NCBI GenBank assembly: GCA_016215405.1
Contig: JACRJQ010000008.1
Coordinates: forward strand, 124,001 to 188,000
Length of the DNA stretch: 64,000 nucleotides
Reading direction: 5' to 3'
From: Candidatus Tayloriibacteriota bacterium
GTDB lineage: Bacteria > Patescibacteria > Paceibacteria > UBA9973 > UBA6065
The first letter of the stretch is position 1; every line of letters starts with the position of its first letter. The translations under genes and the position numbers were made by a program. Of the stretch, positions 48,211 through 56,456 are shown piece by piece. The notes under the pieces are model-generated. The model made no database searches and was not told where the DNA came from. It worked only from the letters and a program-made list of their open reading frames with translations.

Positions 48211-48330
48211 AGAACGTCTGGTAGACGTTCGTCCAGTGATCGAAAAGGTTCTGCTATGTTTTCGAGGATTTCCATCCGAAAAAACGGGAGATCTGTACTG
48301 CGGCTGTAAGCCGAGATATTCCGGCGCCCG
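48211..48330 (+). repeat. tRNA-Gly-linked stem element, copy 2
   Basis: Related to 46262-46375: after a GAACGTCT/AGACGTTC hairpin it has CTATGTTTTCGAGGAT, CCATCC, GAAAAAACGGGAGA and GTACTGC in the same order, forming a TTTTCG/CGAAAA-type stem. The 227 bases between this tRNA and HU otherwise hold no gene. Confidence 0.55.
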
Positions 48331-48357
48331 AGACTAGAAGTGATTATAGATAAAGTG

Positions 48358-48380
48358 AAAGCCCCGCTATGCGGGGCTTT
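48358..48380 (-). terminator. Intrinsic terminator of HU
   Basis: Stem AAAGCCCCGC-TAT-GCGGGGCTTT; on the minus strand followed by CACTTTATC. Placed 14 nt after the HU stop. Confidence 0.75.
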
Positions 48381-48393
48381 TACGAGAGGAAGC

Positions 48394-48666
48394 TTACTTA
48401 ACAGCGTCCTTGAGAGCCTTTGCTGCGCGGAACTTCGGAACCTTCATAGCAGGGACGGAGATCGTCTCGCCCGTGCGTGGGTTTCGTGCCTGGCGAGCCT
48501 TTCGGGTCTTTACAGAGAAGATGCCGAGGCCTGCGATCGATACCTCGTCGCCCTTCTTGAGGCCAGCGACGATAGAATCGAATACCTTGTCGACGACCTG
48601 CTCTGCCTGGACCTTCGTGGTGTTGAGGACACCGTGTACCGCTTCTACGATTGCTGCTTTGTTCAT
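48394..48666 (-). CDS. hup: HU-family DNA-binding protein
   Basis: Dimeric nucleoid protein that bends DNA. The 90-residue product is full length: MNKAAIVEAVHGVLNTTKVQ N-terminal helices, the GDEVSIAGLGIFSVKTRKAR strand region (residues 39-58), and the DNA-binding beta arm with ARNPRTGETISVPAMKVPKF. TATAAG lies about 26 nt upstream of the ATG, so this mRNA has a short leader, unlike many neighbours. It is a stand-alone gene with its own terminator. Confidence 0.97.
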   Translation of the reverse strand: MNKAAIVEAVHGVLNTTKVQAEQVVDKVFDSIVAGLKKGDEVSIAGLGIFSVKTRKARQARNPRTGETISVPAMKVPKFRAAKALKDAVK

Positions 48667-48846
48667 GACTTGCGAAAAATAACCTGCTTATAATAATTTC
48701 CGCGCATTGTTACGTGCGCTAACTAAACACATCCCGTGTAACCGAGAGGTTATGGTCTGTATAAAGTATATATGAAGCCATATTTTCGGCAACACGCTCG
48801 AAATACGGCTTTATTGCGAACTTTACAGAAATCCCTTCGATAACGT

Positions 48847-48872
48847 TAAAACGGCCTTGTAGGGCCGTTTTA
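48847..48872 (-). terminator. Intrinsic terminator of rny
   Basis: Stem AAAACGGCC/GGCCGTTTT with a 6-nt loop (TTGTAG); the minus-strand flank is AACGTTATC after the T-run of the stem. It lies 40 nt after the rny stop, in the 246-base gap to HU that holds no gene. Confidence 0.7.
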
Positions 48873-48912
48873 AACGCTAGGCTCGCTATCGATCCGAAAT
48901 CGTCCCTGTGGA

Positions 48913-50442
48913 TTATCGTGCGAATTCGACGACGCGCGACTCTCGGATCACCGTTACCTTGATCTCGCCCGGATATTTAAGGTCTTTCTCTATCCTGTCG
49001 GCTATCGACCTCGCCATATTATGTGCTTCGATGTCGGTCACCGCTTCGGGTTTTACGAATACGCGTATCTCGCGGCCGGCTTGGAGGGCGTAAGCTTTTT
49101 CCACGCCCGGCTGCGCAGTAGCGATAGCCTCGAGCTCTTGGAGGCGCTTGAGATAGTTCTCGACCGAGTCGTGGCGGGCGCCAGGTCGAGCTCCAGAGAT
49201 GGCGTCGGCCACCTGGACGATGATGGATTCTACCGTCTCGTAAGGATATTCCTCGTGATGGGCCTGCATAGCCTTCACGACGGCTTCGTCCGCGCCGAAT
49301 TTTTGGAGGATCCTCCGCCCTATCTCTACGTGGGTCCCTTGGACCTCGTGGTCGAGGGCCTTGCCTATGTCGTGGACGAGGGCACCCGCTTTTGCTATCT
49401 GGACGTTCGCTCCGAGCTCTTCGGCTATCATCCCCGCGATGTGAGCCATCTCGACCGAATGCTGCAGGACGTTCTGGCCGTAAGAGGTCCTGAAGTAGAG
49501 CCTTCCTAATATCGACACGATCCGCGGGTCGAGGTTCATGACGCCGGTCTCGAAGACCGCCTGCTCTCCCTTCTCCTTTATGACCTTGGCGATATCTTCC
49601 TTCGCCTTTTCGACGAGCTTCTCTATCTTCGCCGGCTGGATGCGCCCGTCTTTGATGAGCTCTTCGAGGGCCATGCGAGCGACCTGCCTGCGGATAGGGT
49701 CGAACGAAGAGAGGATGATGGCGCCGGGAGTGTCGTCGATGATGACCTCTACCCCTGTCATCCGCTCGAAGCTCTTTATGTTCCTGCCCTCTTTTCCGAT
49801 GATCTTTCCTTTTATCTCTTCGGAAGGGATCGCCACCGTGGTCGAGAAGAGGTCGGCTGGGACTGAATTGCCGAGCCTGTGGATCGCGGTCGCGAGGATG
49901 TCCTTCGCTCTGGCCTCGAGCTTGTCCTGGTTTCCCATCTCGAGCTTTTGCATGCGGACGAGGAGGTCGGCTTCGTACTTCTTCTCGATCGATCGGGCGA
50001 GCTCCTCTTTCGCCTCAGCCTCAGAGAGTCTGGCGATTCTCTCGAGAGAAGACTGCCTCTCTACGAGGAGCTTGTCCGCCCTCTCTTTTATCTCTTTGAT
50101 CTCAGAGACCTTCGCCTTTACTGCTTCGACTTCCGAATCGAGGTCCGCTTGTTTCTTGTCGACCGCATCCTCTTTTTTGATGAGGCGGTCTTCGGCAGAC
50201 TTTATCTTATCTTCTCGCTCCTTCGCTTCTTCGCGCGACTGCTTGAGCGTCTCCGCCGCTTTATGCTCCGCTTCGAGGACGATCTTCTTCGCTTCCTCCT
50301 GAGCGGAGAGCTCCATCTTCTTTATCTCGATCTCCATGGAGCCCTTCTTGCCGAGGGAGATGACGAGCCGCAGGTAATAGCCCAAAGCGATCCCGACAAG
50401 CCCTGCGACGCTTGCGAGGAAGATGACTATCTTGATTGACAT
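48913..50442 (-). CDS. rny: Ribonuclease Y
   Basis: Membrane-bound endoribonuclease that begins mRNA decay in bacteria lacking RNase E. An N-terminal membrane helix (about residues 4-24), a long coiled coil (about 35-170), a KH domain (IPSEEIKGKIIGKEGRNIKS at about 205-225) and an HD domain (LVHDIGKALDHEV, about 350, and an HHEEYP segment) occur in the standard order. The 509-residue length is normal. With PNPase it would form the main decay pair in this genome. The start follows a 209-base region with no clear promoter hexamer. Confidence 0.96.
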   Translation of the reverse strand: MSIKIVIFLASVAGLVGIALGYYLRLVISLGKKGSMEIEIKKMELSAQEEAKKIVLEAEHKAAETLKQSREEAKEREDKIKSAEDRLIKKEDAVDKKQADLDSEVEAVKAKVSEIKEIKERADKLLVERQSSLERIARLSEAEAKEELARSIEKKYEADLLVRMQKLEMGNQDKLEARAKDILATAIHRLGNSVPADLFSTTVAIPSEEIKGKIIGKEGRNIKSFERMTGVEVIIDDTPGAIILSSFDPIRRQVARMALEELIKDGRIQPAKIEKLVEKAKEDIAKVIKEKGEQAVFETGVMNLDPRIVSILGRLYFRTSYGQNVLQHSVEMAHIAGMIAEELGANVQIAKAGALVHDIGKALDHEVQGTHVEIGRRILQKFGADEAVVKAMQAHHEEYPYETVESIIVQVADAISGARPGARHDSVENYLKRLQELEAIATAQPGVEKAYALQAGREIRVFVKPEAVTDIEAHNMARSIADRIEKDLKYPGEIKVTVIRESRVVEFAR

Positions 50443-50615
50443 GACTAATGGTCGGCCGTCTGCTTTTTAGGTCTGTATGAATATCGAGGGTCGCGGTCAG
50501 AGAGGGGAGTGGGTAGGCTATTTCAAGAGATCCAAAGGCCCTACGGCCGGTGATTTAAAAGTAGTAACGATTTCATACTACAACATGTCTCATGGATAGC
50601 AAGGAAGGCGGGAAC

Positions 50616-50641
50616 GAAAAAGCCGCGCGATCTCGCGCGGC
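50616..50641 (-). terminator. Intrinsic terminator of clpP
   Basis: Stem GCCGCGCGA/TCGCGCGGC (50622-50641) followed on the minus strand by TTTTTCG. It ends clpP about 10 nt after its stop. Confidence 0.85.
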
Positions 50642-50651
50642 CTCCTTCTCG

Positions 50652-51248
50652 CTAGATCTTCGTGGTCGGCTTGTCGAGGATCTTGTCGACGATCCCGTAC
50701 TTCTTCGATTCCTCGGCGTCCATAAAGAAATCGCGTTCGACGTCTTTGTCTATTTGAGAGACCGGCTTGCCGGTGTTCTCCGCCATCATCTTGTTGAGCC
50801 TCTCGCGCATCTTGAGGATGTGCTTCGCGGTTATGGCGATGTCGGACGCCTGGCCCTCGGCCCCGCCGAGCGGCTGATGGATCATGACCTCGGCGTTCGG
50901 TAGTATGTATCGCTTGCCCTTCGCTCCGGAGGAGAGCACCCATGCTGCTCCAGATGCCGCCATGCCGATGCAGACCGTGGCGACGTCGTTTCTTACATGC
51001 CTCATCGTGTCGATGATGGCGAGGGTCGCCGTGACGGACCCGCCGGGGGAGTTCACATAGAGCCAGATGTCCTTCTTTGCGTCTTCGGATTGCAGGAAGA
51101 GCAGTTGCGCGATGATCGTGTTCGCCATATGGTCCTCGATCTGTCCGGAGAGGAATATGATGTTCTCCTTGAGGAGGCGCGAGTAGATGTCGTAAGCTCT
51201 CTCGCCGAGATTCGTCTTCTCTATGACCGTCGGGATGAGTATGGACAT
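50652..51248 (-). CDS. clpP: ATP-dependent Clp protease proteolytic subunit
   Basis: Serine protease forming the tetradecameric core of ClpXP or ClpAP/ClpCP. The triad is S99 (GMAASGAAWVL), H124 (VMIHQPLGGA) and D173 (ERDFFMDAEES). The MSILIPTVIEKTNLGERAYD N-terminus is the usual ClpP start, which supports the ATG at 51248 over an upstream GTG in frame. The 198-residue length is normal. ClpX is not in the window. The region upstream of the start contains no strong -10, so its promoter is unclear. Confidence 0.96.
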   Translation of the reverse strand: MSILIPTVIEKTNLGERAYDIYSRLLKENIIFLSGQIEDHMANTIIAQLLFLQSEDAKKDIWLYVNSPGGSVTATLAIIDTMRHVRNDVATVCIGMAASGAAWVLSSGAKGKRYILPNAEVMIHQPLGGAEGQASDIAITAKHILKMRERLNKMMAENTGKPVSQIDKDVERDFFMDAEESKKYGIVDKILDKPTTKI

Positions 51249-51340
51249 GGTTTTGATGGGGTTAGGTAAGAACACGATATCAAAACGAGGAAGAAGCGCA
51301 ATACATTCCCTTTTTCGTGAAACTGGGTAGACTGTTACAC

Positions 51341-52039
51341 ATGCGACTTCACCGCTTCTACGTCACATCAAATATTTCTAAAGAAAAGATAAATTCTTTC
51401 TCAAATCCTGGTTTGGTCCATCAGTTGAGGCGCGTTTTCAGGTTGCACGCTGGGGACAAGGCTATATTCTTCGACGGAACCGGCGACGACCATGTCTCTG
51501 AGATCGTTTCGATGACGGATGAGAAACTCGAGTTTCGCGTGCTCGAAACATCGCCCGTGAAACCTCATTCGTCCCTGAGGCTCTCGCTCGCCGTCTCTCT
51601 TATAAAGAAGGATCATTTCGAATGGGTGATCGAGAAGGGCACCGAGATAGGAGTCTCCGAGTTCATTCCCGTCATGTCCGAGCGCAGCGAGAAGAAGGGT
51701 TTCAATATGGAGCGAGCGCGAAAGATCATGGTCGAAGCGGTCGAGCAGTCGGGGCGGACATTCGTCCCAGAGATCCGGGAGCCTATGACCCTCGAAGAGT
51801 TTCTCGCGGGAGAGAAAAGAGAGGTCGTCGCGTTTCACACGGAAGGAGCGGACCTTGCAGACGAAGACATTGTAAAGACGGGCGAACTCGTCGCATGTGT
51901 CGGTCCTGAGGGAGGGTGGTCGGAGAGGGAGGTGGAGATGTTTCGCGAGAAGGGGGCAGCGATCGTGAAACTGAATTCTCCGGTTCTCCGCGCCGAGACT
52001 GCGGCGATCGCGGTCGCGACGCTTCTCCTTGTAAAATAG
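51341..52039 (+). CDS. rsmE: 16S rRNA m3U1498 methyltransferase RsmE
   Basis: SPOUT-family (trefoil knot) enzyme that methylates U1498 in the decoding centre. Features: an N-terminal PUA-like domain (HQLRRVFRLHAGDKAIFFDG), SLIKKDHFEWVIEKGTEIGV, and the knot motifs VACVGPEGGWSEREVEMF and KLNSPVLRAETAAIAVATLL at the C-terminus. TAGACT ends 7 nt before the ATG at 51341, so that start is chosen rather than an in-frame codon 24 nt upstream. The product is 232 residues. It is divergent from clpP, with 92 bp between start codons. Confidence 0.94.
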   Translation: MRLHRFYVTSNISKEKINSFSNPGLVHQLRRVFRLHAGDKAIFFDGTGDDHVSEIVSMTDEKLEFRVLETSPVKPHSSLRLSLAVSLIKKDHFEWVIEKGTEIGVSEFIPVMSERSEKKGFNMERARKIMVEAVEQSGRTFVPEIREPMTLEEFLAGEKREVVAFHTEGADLADEDIVKTGELVACVGPEGGWSEREVEMFREKGAAIVKLNSPVLRAETAAIAVATLLLVK

Positions 52040-52044
52040 TTTCC

Positions 52045-52085
52045 AAAAAAGAAAGCCGCGCACTTCGTGCGCGGCTTTCTTTTTC
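52045..52085. terminator. Terminator downstream of rsmE
   Basis: Stem AGAAAGCCGCGCAC-TTC-GTGCGCGGCTTTCT followed by TTTTCTCTTC on the plus strand, and A-runs upstream allow minus-strand use too. Confidence 0.9.
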
Positions 52086-52098
52086 TCTTCAACCCTCC

Positions 52099-52190
52099 GC
52101 CGGATCCGCGCTCTTCCGAACGAGGACATGCCCGAGGAGTAGCCTTCGAGGGACGCTTGCGCTCCGCAGTGAGGAAAGTGCGGATCGGCT
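52099..52190 (+). repeat. Palindromic repeat element, copy C
   Basis: Begins GCCGGATCCGCGC and ends GTGCGGATCGGCT, with core CGAGGACATGCCCGAGGAG and CGAGGGACGCTTGCGCTCCG, then AAAAAA. It shares arms with copy B and core with copy A (7471-7710 region). It lies in the gap between the rsmE and tig terminators. Confidence 0.65.
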
Positions 52191-52218
52191 AAAAAACTCT
52201 TCAGCCTTTGTCTAGATG

Positions 52219-52247
52219 CAAAAAATCCCCAATCGGGGATTTTTTAT
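52219..52247 (-). terminator. Intrinsic terminator of tig
   Basis: Stem AAAAATCCCC/GGGGATTTTT around AATC; U-runs on both strands. It ends the tig transcript 7 nt past its stop. Confidence 0.85.
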
Positions 52248-52253
52248 CGAGTC

Positions 52254-53300
52254 TTATTTCTGCTTCTCGAGGAATTCGAACACCGCCTGATTGAGGAGGA
52301 TCTGCGAGAAATAATTTCTCGCGTTCTCCTCGGGGATATCCTTGTGATGCTCGAGGGCATGCTTCACCTCTGTCTCTACCCTCGCCTTGTCCGCCGTTAT
52401 CTTCTCGACGCTCGCGACGTGGTCGAGGATGAGATCGAGCTTCACGCGCTTTATCGCATCCGGCCTCCACTCCTTCTTGAGGTCGTCCTCGGTCTTCTTG
52501 AGAGCCTTGAGGTAGTCGTCGAACTTCATACCCATTCTCTCGATGTCGTGAGACATCTGTCCCTTCATGCGCGAGAGCTCGGATGCGACCAGCACCTCGG
52601 GGATCGCCACTTCGAGCTCCTTCGAGAGGGCGTCGACAAGCTCTATGCGCCTCTTCTCGACGAGCCTCTGTTTCTTCTCGGCCTCGAGGTTCTTTCGAAG
52701 CTGGGATTTGAAATCCGCGACGTCTTTGAATTCGCCCCAAGTCTTTACGAGCTCATCCGTAAGCTCGATAGGCGCTTTTTCTTTCTCGTCCGTGCCCTTC
52801 GACTTTCCGATGCGTGCGTAGTTCTTCTTTATGTCCTCGACGGCTTTCTCGACGTCTGCGTCAGTGACCTCTGCAGGCTCTGTTTTTTTCGCATTCTCTC
52901 TTTTCGCGATCGCCTTATAGTCGAATTTCGCTATCTTCGGGACGACCGCGGTTCTTACCGTGAATTCGAGGGGGTTGCCCGACGCGATCTTGGTGATGGA
53001 GACCTGAGGCTGGCCGATAGCGTCGATCTTCTCCGCTTCGAGTATGTGACCGTATGCGTGCGAGATCGCGTGCTCGGCAGCCTCGGCGAGAAGAGCCGCT
53101 TCTCCTATCTTCTCTCTGACGACCTTCTCTGGCGCCATGCCTTTTCTGAAGCCAGGGAGAGATACCTCCTTCTTGAGGTCGGAGAGCGTGTCTTTGACCG
53201 CGGCTTCGAATTCCTCGGCCGGGATAGAGCTTTTTATCTCGACCTCGCAGGTGTCCGCGAGCTCCTTTACCGTCGCTTTGTATGAATGATGTGATGCCAT
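52254..53300 (-). CDS. tig: Trigger factor lacking the PPIase domain
   Basis: Ribosome-bound chaperone that shields nascent chains. The ribosome-binding signature SLPGFRKGMAPEKVVREKIG is at about residues 47-66, and the C-terminal chaperone arms are recognisable (IPEVLVASELSRMKGQM, then KRVKLDLILDHVASVEKITA). Between them the sequence goes straight from the N-domain linker (AVVPKIAKFDYKAIA) to the arms; the FKBP-type prolyl isomerase domain, about 100 residues in E. coli, is missing. The length is 348 against 432. TATATA ends 7 nt before the ATG at 53300, deciding the start. PPIase-less trigger factors keep chaperone function in E. coli experiments. Confidence 0.92.
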   Translation of the reverse strand: MASHHSYKATVKELADTCEVEIKSSIPAEEFEAAVKDTLSDLKKEVSLPGFRKGMAPEKVVREKIGEAALLAEAAEHAISHAYGHILEAEKIDAIGQPQVSITKIASGNPLEFTVRTAVVPKIAKFDYKAIAKRENAKKTEPAEVTDADVEKAVEDIKKNYARIGKSKGTDEKEKAPIELTDELVKTWGEFKDVADFKSQLRKNLEAEKKQRLVEKRRIELVDALSKELEVAIPEVLVASELSRMKGQMSHDIERMGMKFDDYLKALKKTEDDLKKEWRPDAIKRVKLDLILDHVASVEKITADKARVETEVKHALEHHKDIPEENARNYFSQILLNQAVFEFLEKQK

Positions 53301-53353
53301 GTTTCTATATATATGAGAATTGCAGTCTATCCGCAAAGGACCGATTTGTCTAC

Positions 53354-53386
53354 AAAAAGCCGCCTGCCCGGAGCAGGCGGCTTTTT
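53354..53386 (-). terminator. Intrinsic terminator of the 78-residue gene
   Basis: Stem AAAAAGCCGCCTGC with GCAGGCGGCTTTTT around CCGGA; U-runs both ways. It ends the small membrane-protein gene. Confidence 0.9.
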
Positions 53387-53393
53387 GCTTGAC

Positions 53394-53630
53394 CTATTCG
53401 ATCGTGTCGAGCCCAGAGAGGTCTATCTGGGTGTCCGTCCCGGAGAGGTCTGCCTCGATCGAGCTTACATCGTCCGCACCTGCAGGAGCCTTCTCCTCAG
53501 ATAGCTTTCCGCCCCAGACGTAGAATGCGCCGATGATAAGGAGTATGACGATGACGATGATGCCGATCGCCGGACCGAAGGATCTCTTCGGAGCTTCGCC
53601 TGCCGGAACAGGATTCTGATTAGGTTCCAT
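53394..53630 (-). CDS. Small single-pass membrane protein
   Basis: A 78-residue protein with a Pro/Asn-rich cytoplasmic N-terminus (MEPNQNPVPAGEAPKRSFGP), one membrane helix (about residues 20-40, AIGIIVIVILLIIGAFYVW), and an acidic external tail with IDLSGLDTIE. Its first residues MEPNQN resemble those of the 422-residue membrane protein (MEPNEN), which may be chance. TAAAAT ends 7 nt before the ATG. No function can be assigned. Confidence 0.7.
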   Translation of the reverse strand: MEPNQNPVPAGEAPKRSFGPAIGIIVIVILLIIGAFYVWGGKLSEEKAPAGADDVSSIEADLSGTDTQIDLSGLDTIE

Positions 53631-53659
53631 GTATTATATTTTAATGCTTATAAACGATG

Positions 53660-54442
53660 TTAGGGGGTCGTGGTGGTCGCCTTTCCCGAAGCTCGCGCCG
53701 TGGCTTCGAATCCTTTCATCTGAGGGATCGATCCCTGGAGCGTCTTGTGGGCATCTTGGACTGCCGTCTGGGCGCTCTTGATAGCGGCCTTGAGAGCCTC
53801 TACGCTCTCCTTCGGGTTCTCTGTAGAGATCGAGACGCTCGCGATCGCGGATATCGCCGTCTTCGCCGCGGCCACTTGGGTCCCGACGAGAGAGAGCGTC
53901 GCGCGCACCTCGGATACGGCTACGCCGCGAGCCTCGAATTCCGAGAGCTTCGCTTCGATCTTAGCCTTTATCTCCTCGATCTTGGAGACTGCTTTGCCGA
54001 GGCGCTCGGCGGATTCCGTCGCGAGCCTCTGCATCCTCTCCGAAGCGTTCTCTTTGACCTCGGCCCTCGTGGTCGACGCTTTTGCTCGAAGCTCTGCCTT
54101 CGTCGTGGAGGCATTCGTCTTTCGCTCGTCTATATTAGCCTTGATCTCGGCGCGTATCTCGACCTTCTTGTCTTTGAGCTCAGCCTTTCTCGTCTCTATT
54201 TCGCTCTTGATAGCGTTCCTCTTCGCCTCCATCTCCGCCTTGGTCGTCGAAGCAGCCGCCCTGACCTCGATGCGCTTCGCCTCGACCGCGCCCCTTATGT
54301 CAGCCTTTACGCCTCGAACCTCCACGCGAGCGTCCGCTCTCGCAGGATCTGGCATCACGACCTCGAGCTCAGCCTCCTCGGCGAAAGCCGCGGGTGCCGC
54401 TGCGAAAAGAGCCGCTATACCTAAGATAAGTAGTTTTTTCAT
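53660..54442 (-). CDS. Secreted coiled-coil protein rich in Ala, Glu, Lys, Thr
   Basis: A 260-residue exported protein with a signal peptide (residues 1-21, ending PAAFA). The mature region (about 40-180) is almost continuous charged helix with repeated ASTTKAEM/ASTTKAEL/ASTTRAEV blocks at about 58, 113 and 124, then SERMQRLATESAERLGKAV-type heptads; it should form a long coiled coil. The tail is Ser/Thr-rich (ARASGKATTTTP). GATAAC ends 7 nt before the ATG at 54442. It may be a periplasm-like spacer, surface fibre or structural rod. No family is recognised. Confidence 0.75.
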   Translation of the reverse strand: MKKLLILGIAALFAAAPAAFAEEAELEVVMPDPARADARVEVRGVKADIRGAVEAKRIEVRAAASTTKAEMEAKRNAIKSEIETRKAELKDKKVEIRAEIKANIDERKTNASTTKAELRAKASTTRAEVKENASERMQRLATESAERLGKAVSKIEEIKAKIEAKLSEFEARGVAVSEVRATLSLVGTQVAAAKTAISAIASVSISTENPKESVEALKAAIKSAQTAVQDAHKTLQGSIPQMKGFEATARASGKATTTTP

Positions 54443-54540
54443 ATGTATGGTTATCCCGCAGCCGTCTTTAAGGGGCCGCCGCGAGTCTCTACTAGTATAT
54501 ACCAAAGGAAAAGAGAGGCTTTCGCCTCCCTTTCCCCAGA

Positions 54541-55128
54541 TTAGGCCTCGAACTTCGGCCTATATACGTTGTCGTATCTTTCCTGGCTCTCTCTTATTAT
54601 CTCCATGCCTTCGTCGGCATCGAGGAACTCTCCTACGGCTCCCGTTCCCGGCTTCTTGAGGGCTTTATAGTTCTCCCAATAGTACTTCGTCTCCATCTGG
54701 AAGTGCTCTCCGAGGTCTTTGTAGGACTTGATGTGCTCGACGCGCTTGTCGTTCGCGAGGACCGCTATGATCTTGTCGTCTACCTCTCCGCCGTCCATGA
54801 ATTTCATGGCGCCTATGATGCGTGCCTCTACGAGGGACCCAGGCACTAGAGGTTCGGTGACGCTCAGTATCTCGACGTCAAGGGGATCGTTATCGAGGTC
54901 CCACGTCGTAGGGATCGCTCCATAGGTGAAGGGGTACGCCATGGACGAATATCCGACTCGGTCGAGCTTGAGCTGTCCGGATTCGGTAATGATCTCGTAT
55001 TTGTTAAGGGAGCCGGTCGACACCTCGACGATCACGTTTATGATCTTATTCTCCTCGTTCGCGAACGCCGGAAGGACGTGCAGGAGGTTGAGCATGTACT
55101 TCGAAGGCTTGTGGTTTATGTTAGCCAT
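54541..55128 (-). CDS. ppa: Inorganic pyrophosphatase (family I)
   Basis: Hydrolyses pyrophosphate, pulling nucleic-acid and aminoacyl-tRNA synthesis forward. The metal-binding signature appears as WDLDNDPLDVEIL (about residues 76-88), with GAIPTTW before it and the acidic DKIIAVLANDKRVEH segment at about 117-132; a Tyr/Lys pair follows (KYYWENYKALK). The 195-residue length is normal. It stands 20 nt downstream of the nusA stop on the same strand and may be read through from nusA. Confidence 0.95.
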   Translation of the reverse strand: MANINHKPSKYMLNLLHVLPAFANEENKIINVIVEVSTGSLNKYEIITESGQLKLDRVGYSSMAYPFTYGAIPTTWDLDNDPLDVEILSVTEPLVPGSLVEARIIGAMKFMDGGEVDDKIIAVLANDKRVEHIKSYKDLGEHFQMETKYYWENYKALKKPGTGAVGEFLDADEGMEIIRESQERYDNVYRPKFEA

Positions 55129-55148
55129 GATTCGTTTCTCTTAAGAGG

Positions 55149-56291
55149 CTATTCAGAGGAGACTTCGTCCAGAGAGGCTTCTTTGACGCCGCCGACAGGG
55201 CGGATGTCTATCTTCCAGCCAGTGAGCTTTGCGGCGAGGCGGACGTTCTGCCCCCCCTTTCCGATAGCGAGAGACTGCTGGTCCTCAGAGACCTCGACGG
55301 TCGCGGTCTTCGCGGATTCGTCGAGCTTTATCGAAGACACCTTCGCCGGAGAGAGCGCGTCTTCGATGAACTTCTTCTGGTCTGCCGACCATTCGATGAT
55401 GTCGATCTTCTCGCCGCCGAGCTCCGAGGTCACGGTCGATACGCGGACGCCGCGCTGGCCGACGAGCGACCCGATAGGGTCTATATGAGCGTCGTTCGAG
55501 ATGACCGCGATCTTGGACCTCGATCCCGCTTCGCGGGCGACAGCCTTCACTTCGACGGTCTTGTTAGCGATCTCAGGGGCCTCGATCTCGAAGAGCTTCT
55601 CGAGGAATTTAGGATGGGAGCGGGAGAGCTTGAGGAATACGCCTCGAGGAGACTCCTCTACCCGGAAGAGGAACGCGCGGATCCTCTCGCCTGGCCTGAA
55701 ATGCTCGGAGCGTATCTGCTCTTCGAACGGCAAGACGCCGACGGCTCGGCCCATATCCACGAATATAGTCCCTCGCTCGATGCGCTGGACGGTGCCCGAT
55801 ACGATGTCGCCCTCTCTCTTGCCGTACTCGCCCAGGACGGATACCTTCTCGGCTTCGCGTATCTTTTGGATGATCACCTGCTTCGCGGTCTGAGCAGCTA
55901 TCCTTCCGAAGTCGTCCTTAGGCTCGAGAGGGAAGAGCATCTCTTCGTCGAGCTCCGCCGACTTCTTTATCATGCGGGCCTCGTCCATCCAGATGTGATG
56001 CTCCGGATTGTAGCGGACGCGCTCGTCGTCCGGGGAGAGCTCCGGCAGCTCTTCGCCTTCGGGGATGTCGATCACCCTCGATTCGTCGACTACTATCTTT
56101 ACCTGGAAGAATTCGGTGGCGCCAGTATTTACGTCGAACGTGGCGCGCACGATCTGACCGCGCTTTCCATATTCCTTCTTGTATGCGGTCGCGAGGGCCG
56201 CTTCGATAGCCTCGATTATCCTCTCTCTCGGTATGCCGCGTTCCTCTTCGAGCTGGCTGAGGACCGAATGTATCACTTTTAGGTCGAACAT
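55149..56291 (-). CDS. nusA: Transcription termination/antitermination factor NusA
   Basis: RNA polymerase-binding factor that increases pausing and hairpin termination. It has the N-terminal domain (MFDLKVIHSVLSQLEEERGI), an S1 domain (KREGDIVSGTVQRIERGTIF at about residues 145-165), KH1 (SRSKIAVISNDAHIDPIGSL, GQRGVRVSTV) and KH2 (DQQSLAIGKGGQNVRLAAKL). The acidic C-terminal repeats of E. coli are absent, giving 380 residues, as in many Gram-positives. The start at 56291 matches the family's N-terminus. Its leader holds a terminator hairpin downstream of its own promoter. Confidence 0.95.
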   Translation of the reverse strand: MFDLKVIHSVLSQLEEERGIPRERIIEAIEAALATAYKKEYGKRGQIVRATFDVNTGATEFFQVKIVVDESRVIDIPEGEELPELSPDDERVRYNPEHHIWMDEARMIKKSAELDEEMLFPLEPKDDFGRIAAQTAKQVIIQKIREAEKVSVLGEYGKREGDIVSGTVQRIERGTIFVDMGRAVGVLPFEEQIRSEHFRPGERIRAFLFRVEESPRGVFLKLSRSHPKFLEKLFEIEAPEIANKTVEVKAVAREAGSRSKIAVISNDAHIDPIGSLVGQRGVRVSTVTSELGGEKIDIIEWSADQKKFIEDALSPAKVSSIKLDESAKTATVEVSEDQQSLAIGKGGQNVRLAAKLTGWKIDIRPVGGVKEASLDEVSSE

Positions 56292-56312
56292 TGTGCTGTA
56301 TTGATTTTTTCT

Positions 56313-56340
56313 AAAAAAACGAGTCCGCCGCGAGGCGAAC
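56313..56340 (-). terminator. Probable attenuator in the nusA leader
   Basis: On the minus strand GTTCGCC-TCGC-GGCGGAC (one G-U pair) is followed by TCGTTTTTTT. It lies 22 nt upstream of the nusA start codon and downstream of the nusA promoter, so termination here would stop nusA itself. Confidence 0.65.
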
Positions 56341-56353
56341 TTTCGATTCATAT

Positions 56354-56382
56354 ATGTTATCACGGTCAGAGGCTTCGGTCAA
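56354..56382 (-). promoter_or_regulatory. nusA promoter
   Basis: TTGACC (complement of 56377-56382), 17-nt spacer, TAACAT (complement of 56354-56359). Transcription would begin near 56346 and run into the attenuator hairpin. Confidence 0.65.
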
Positions 56383-56456
56383 CGCCCTTGTTCCGCGGCC
56401 TCGTATCGACCGCTACCGTGATATCATTTATCCCATAATCGATACACATACAATAT

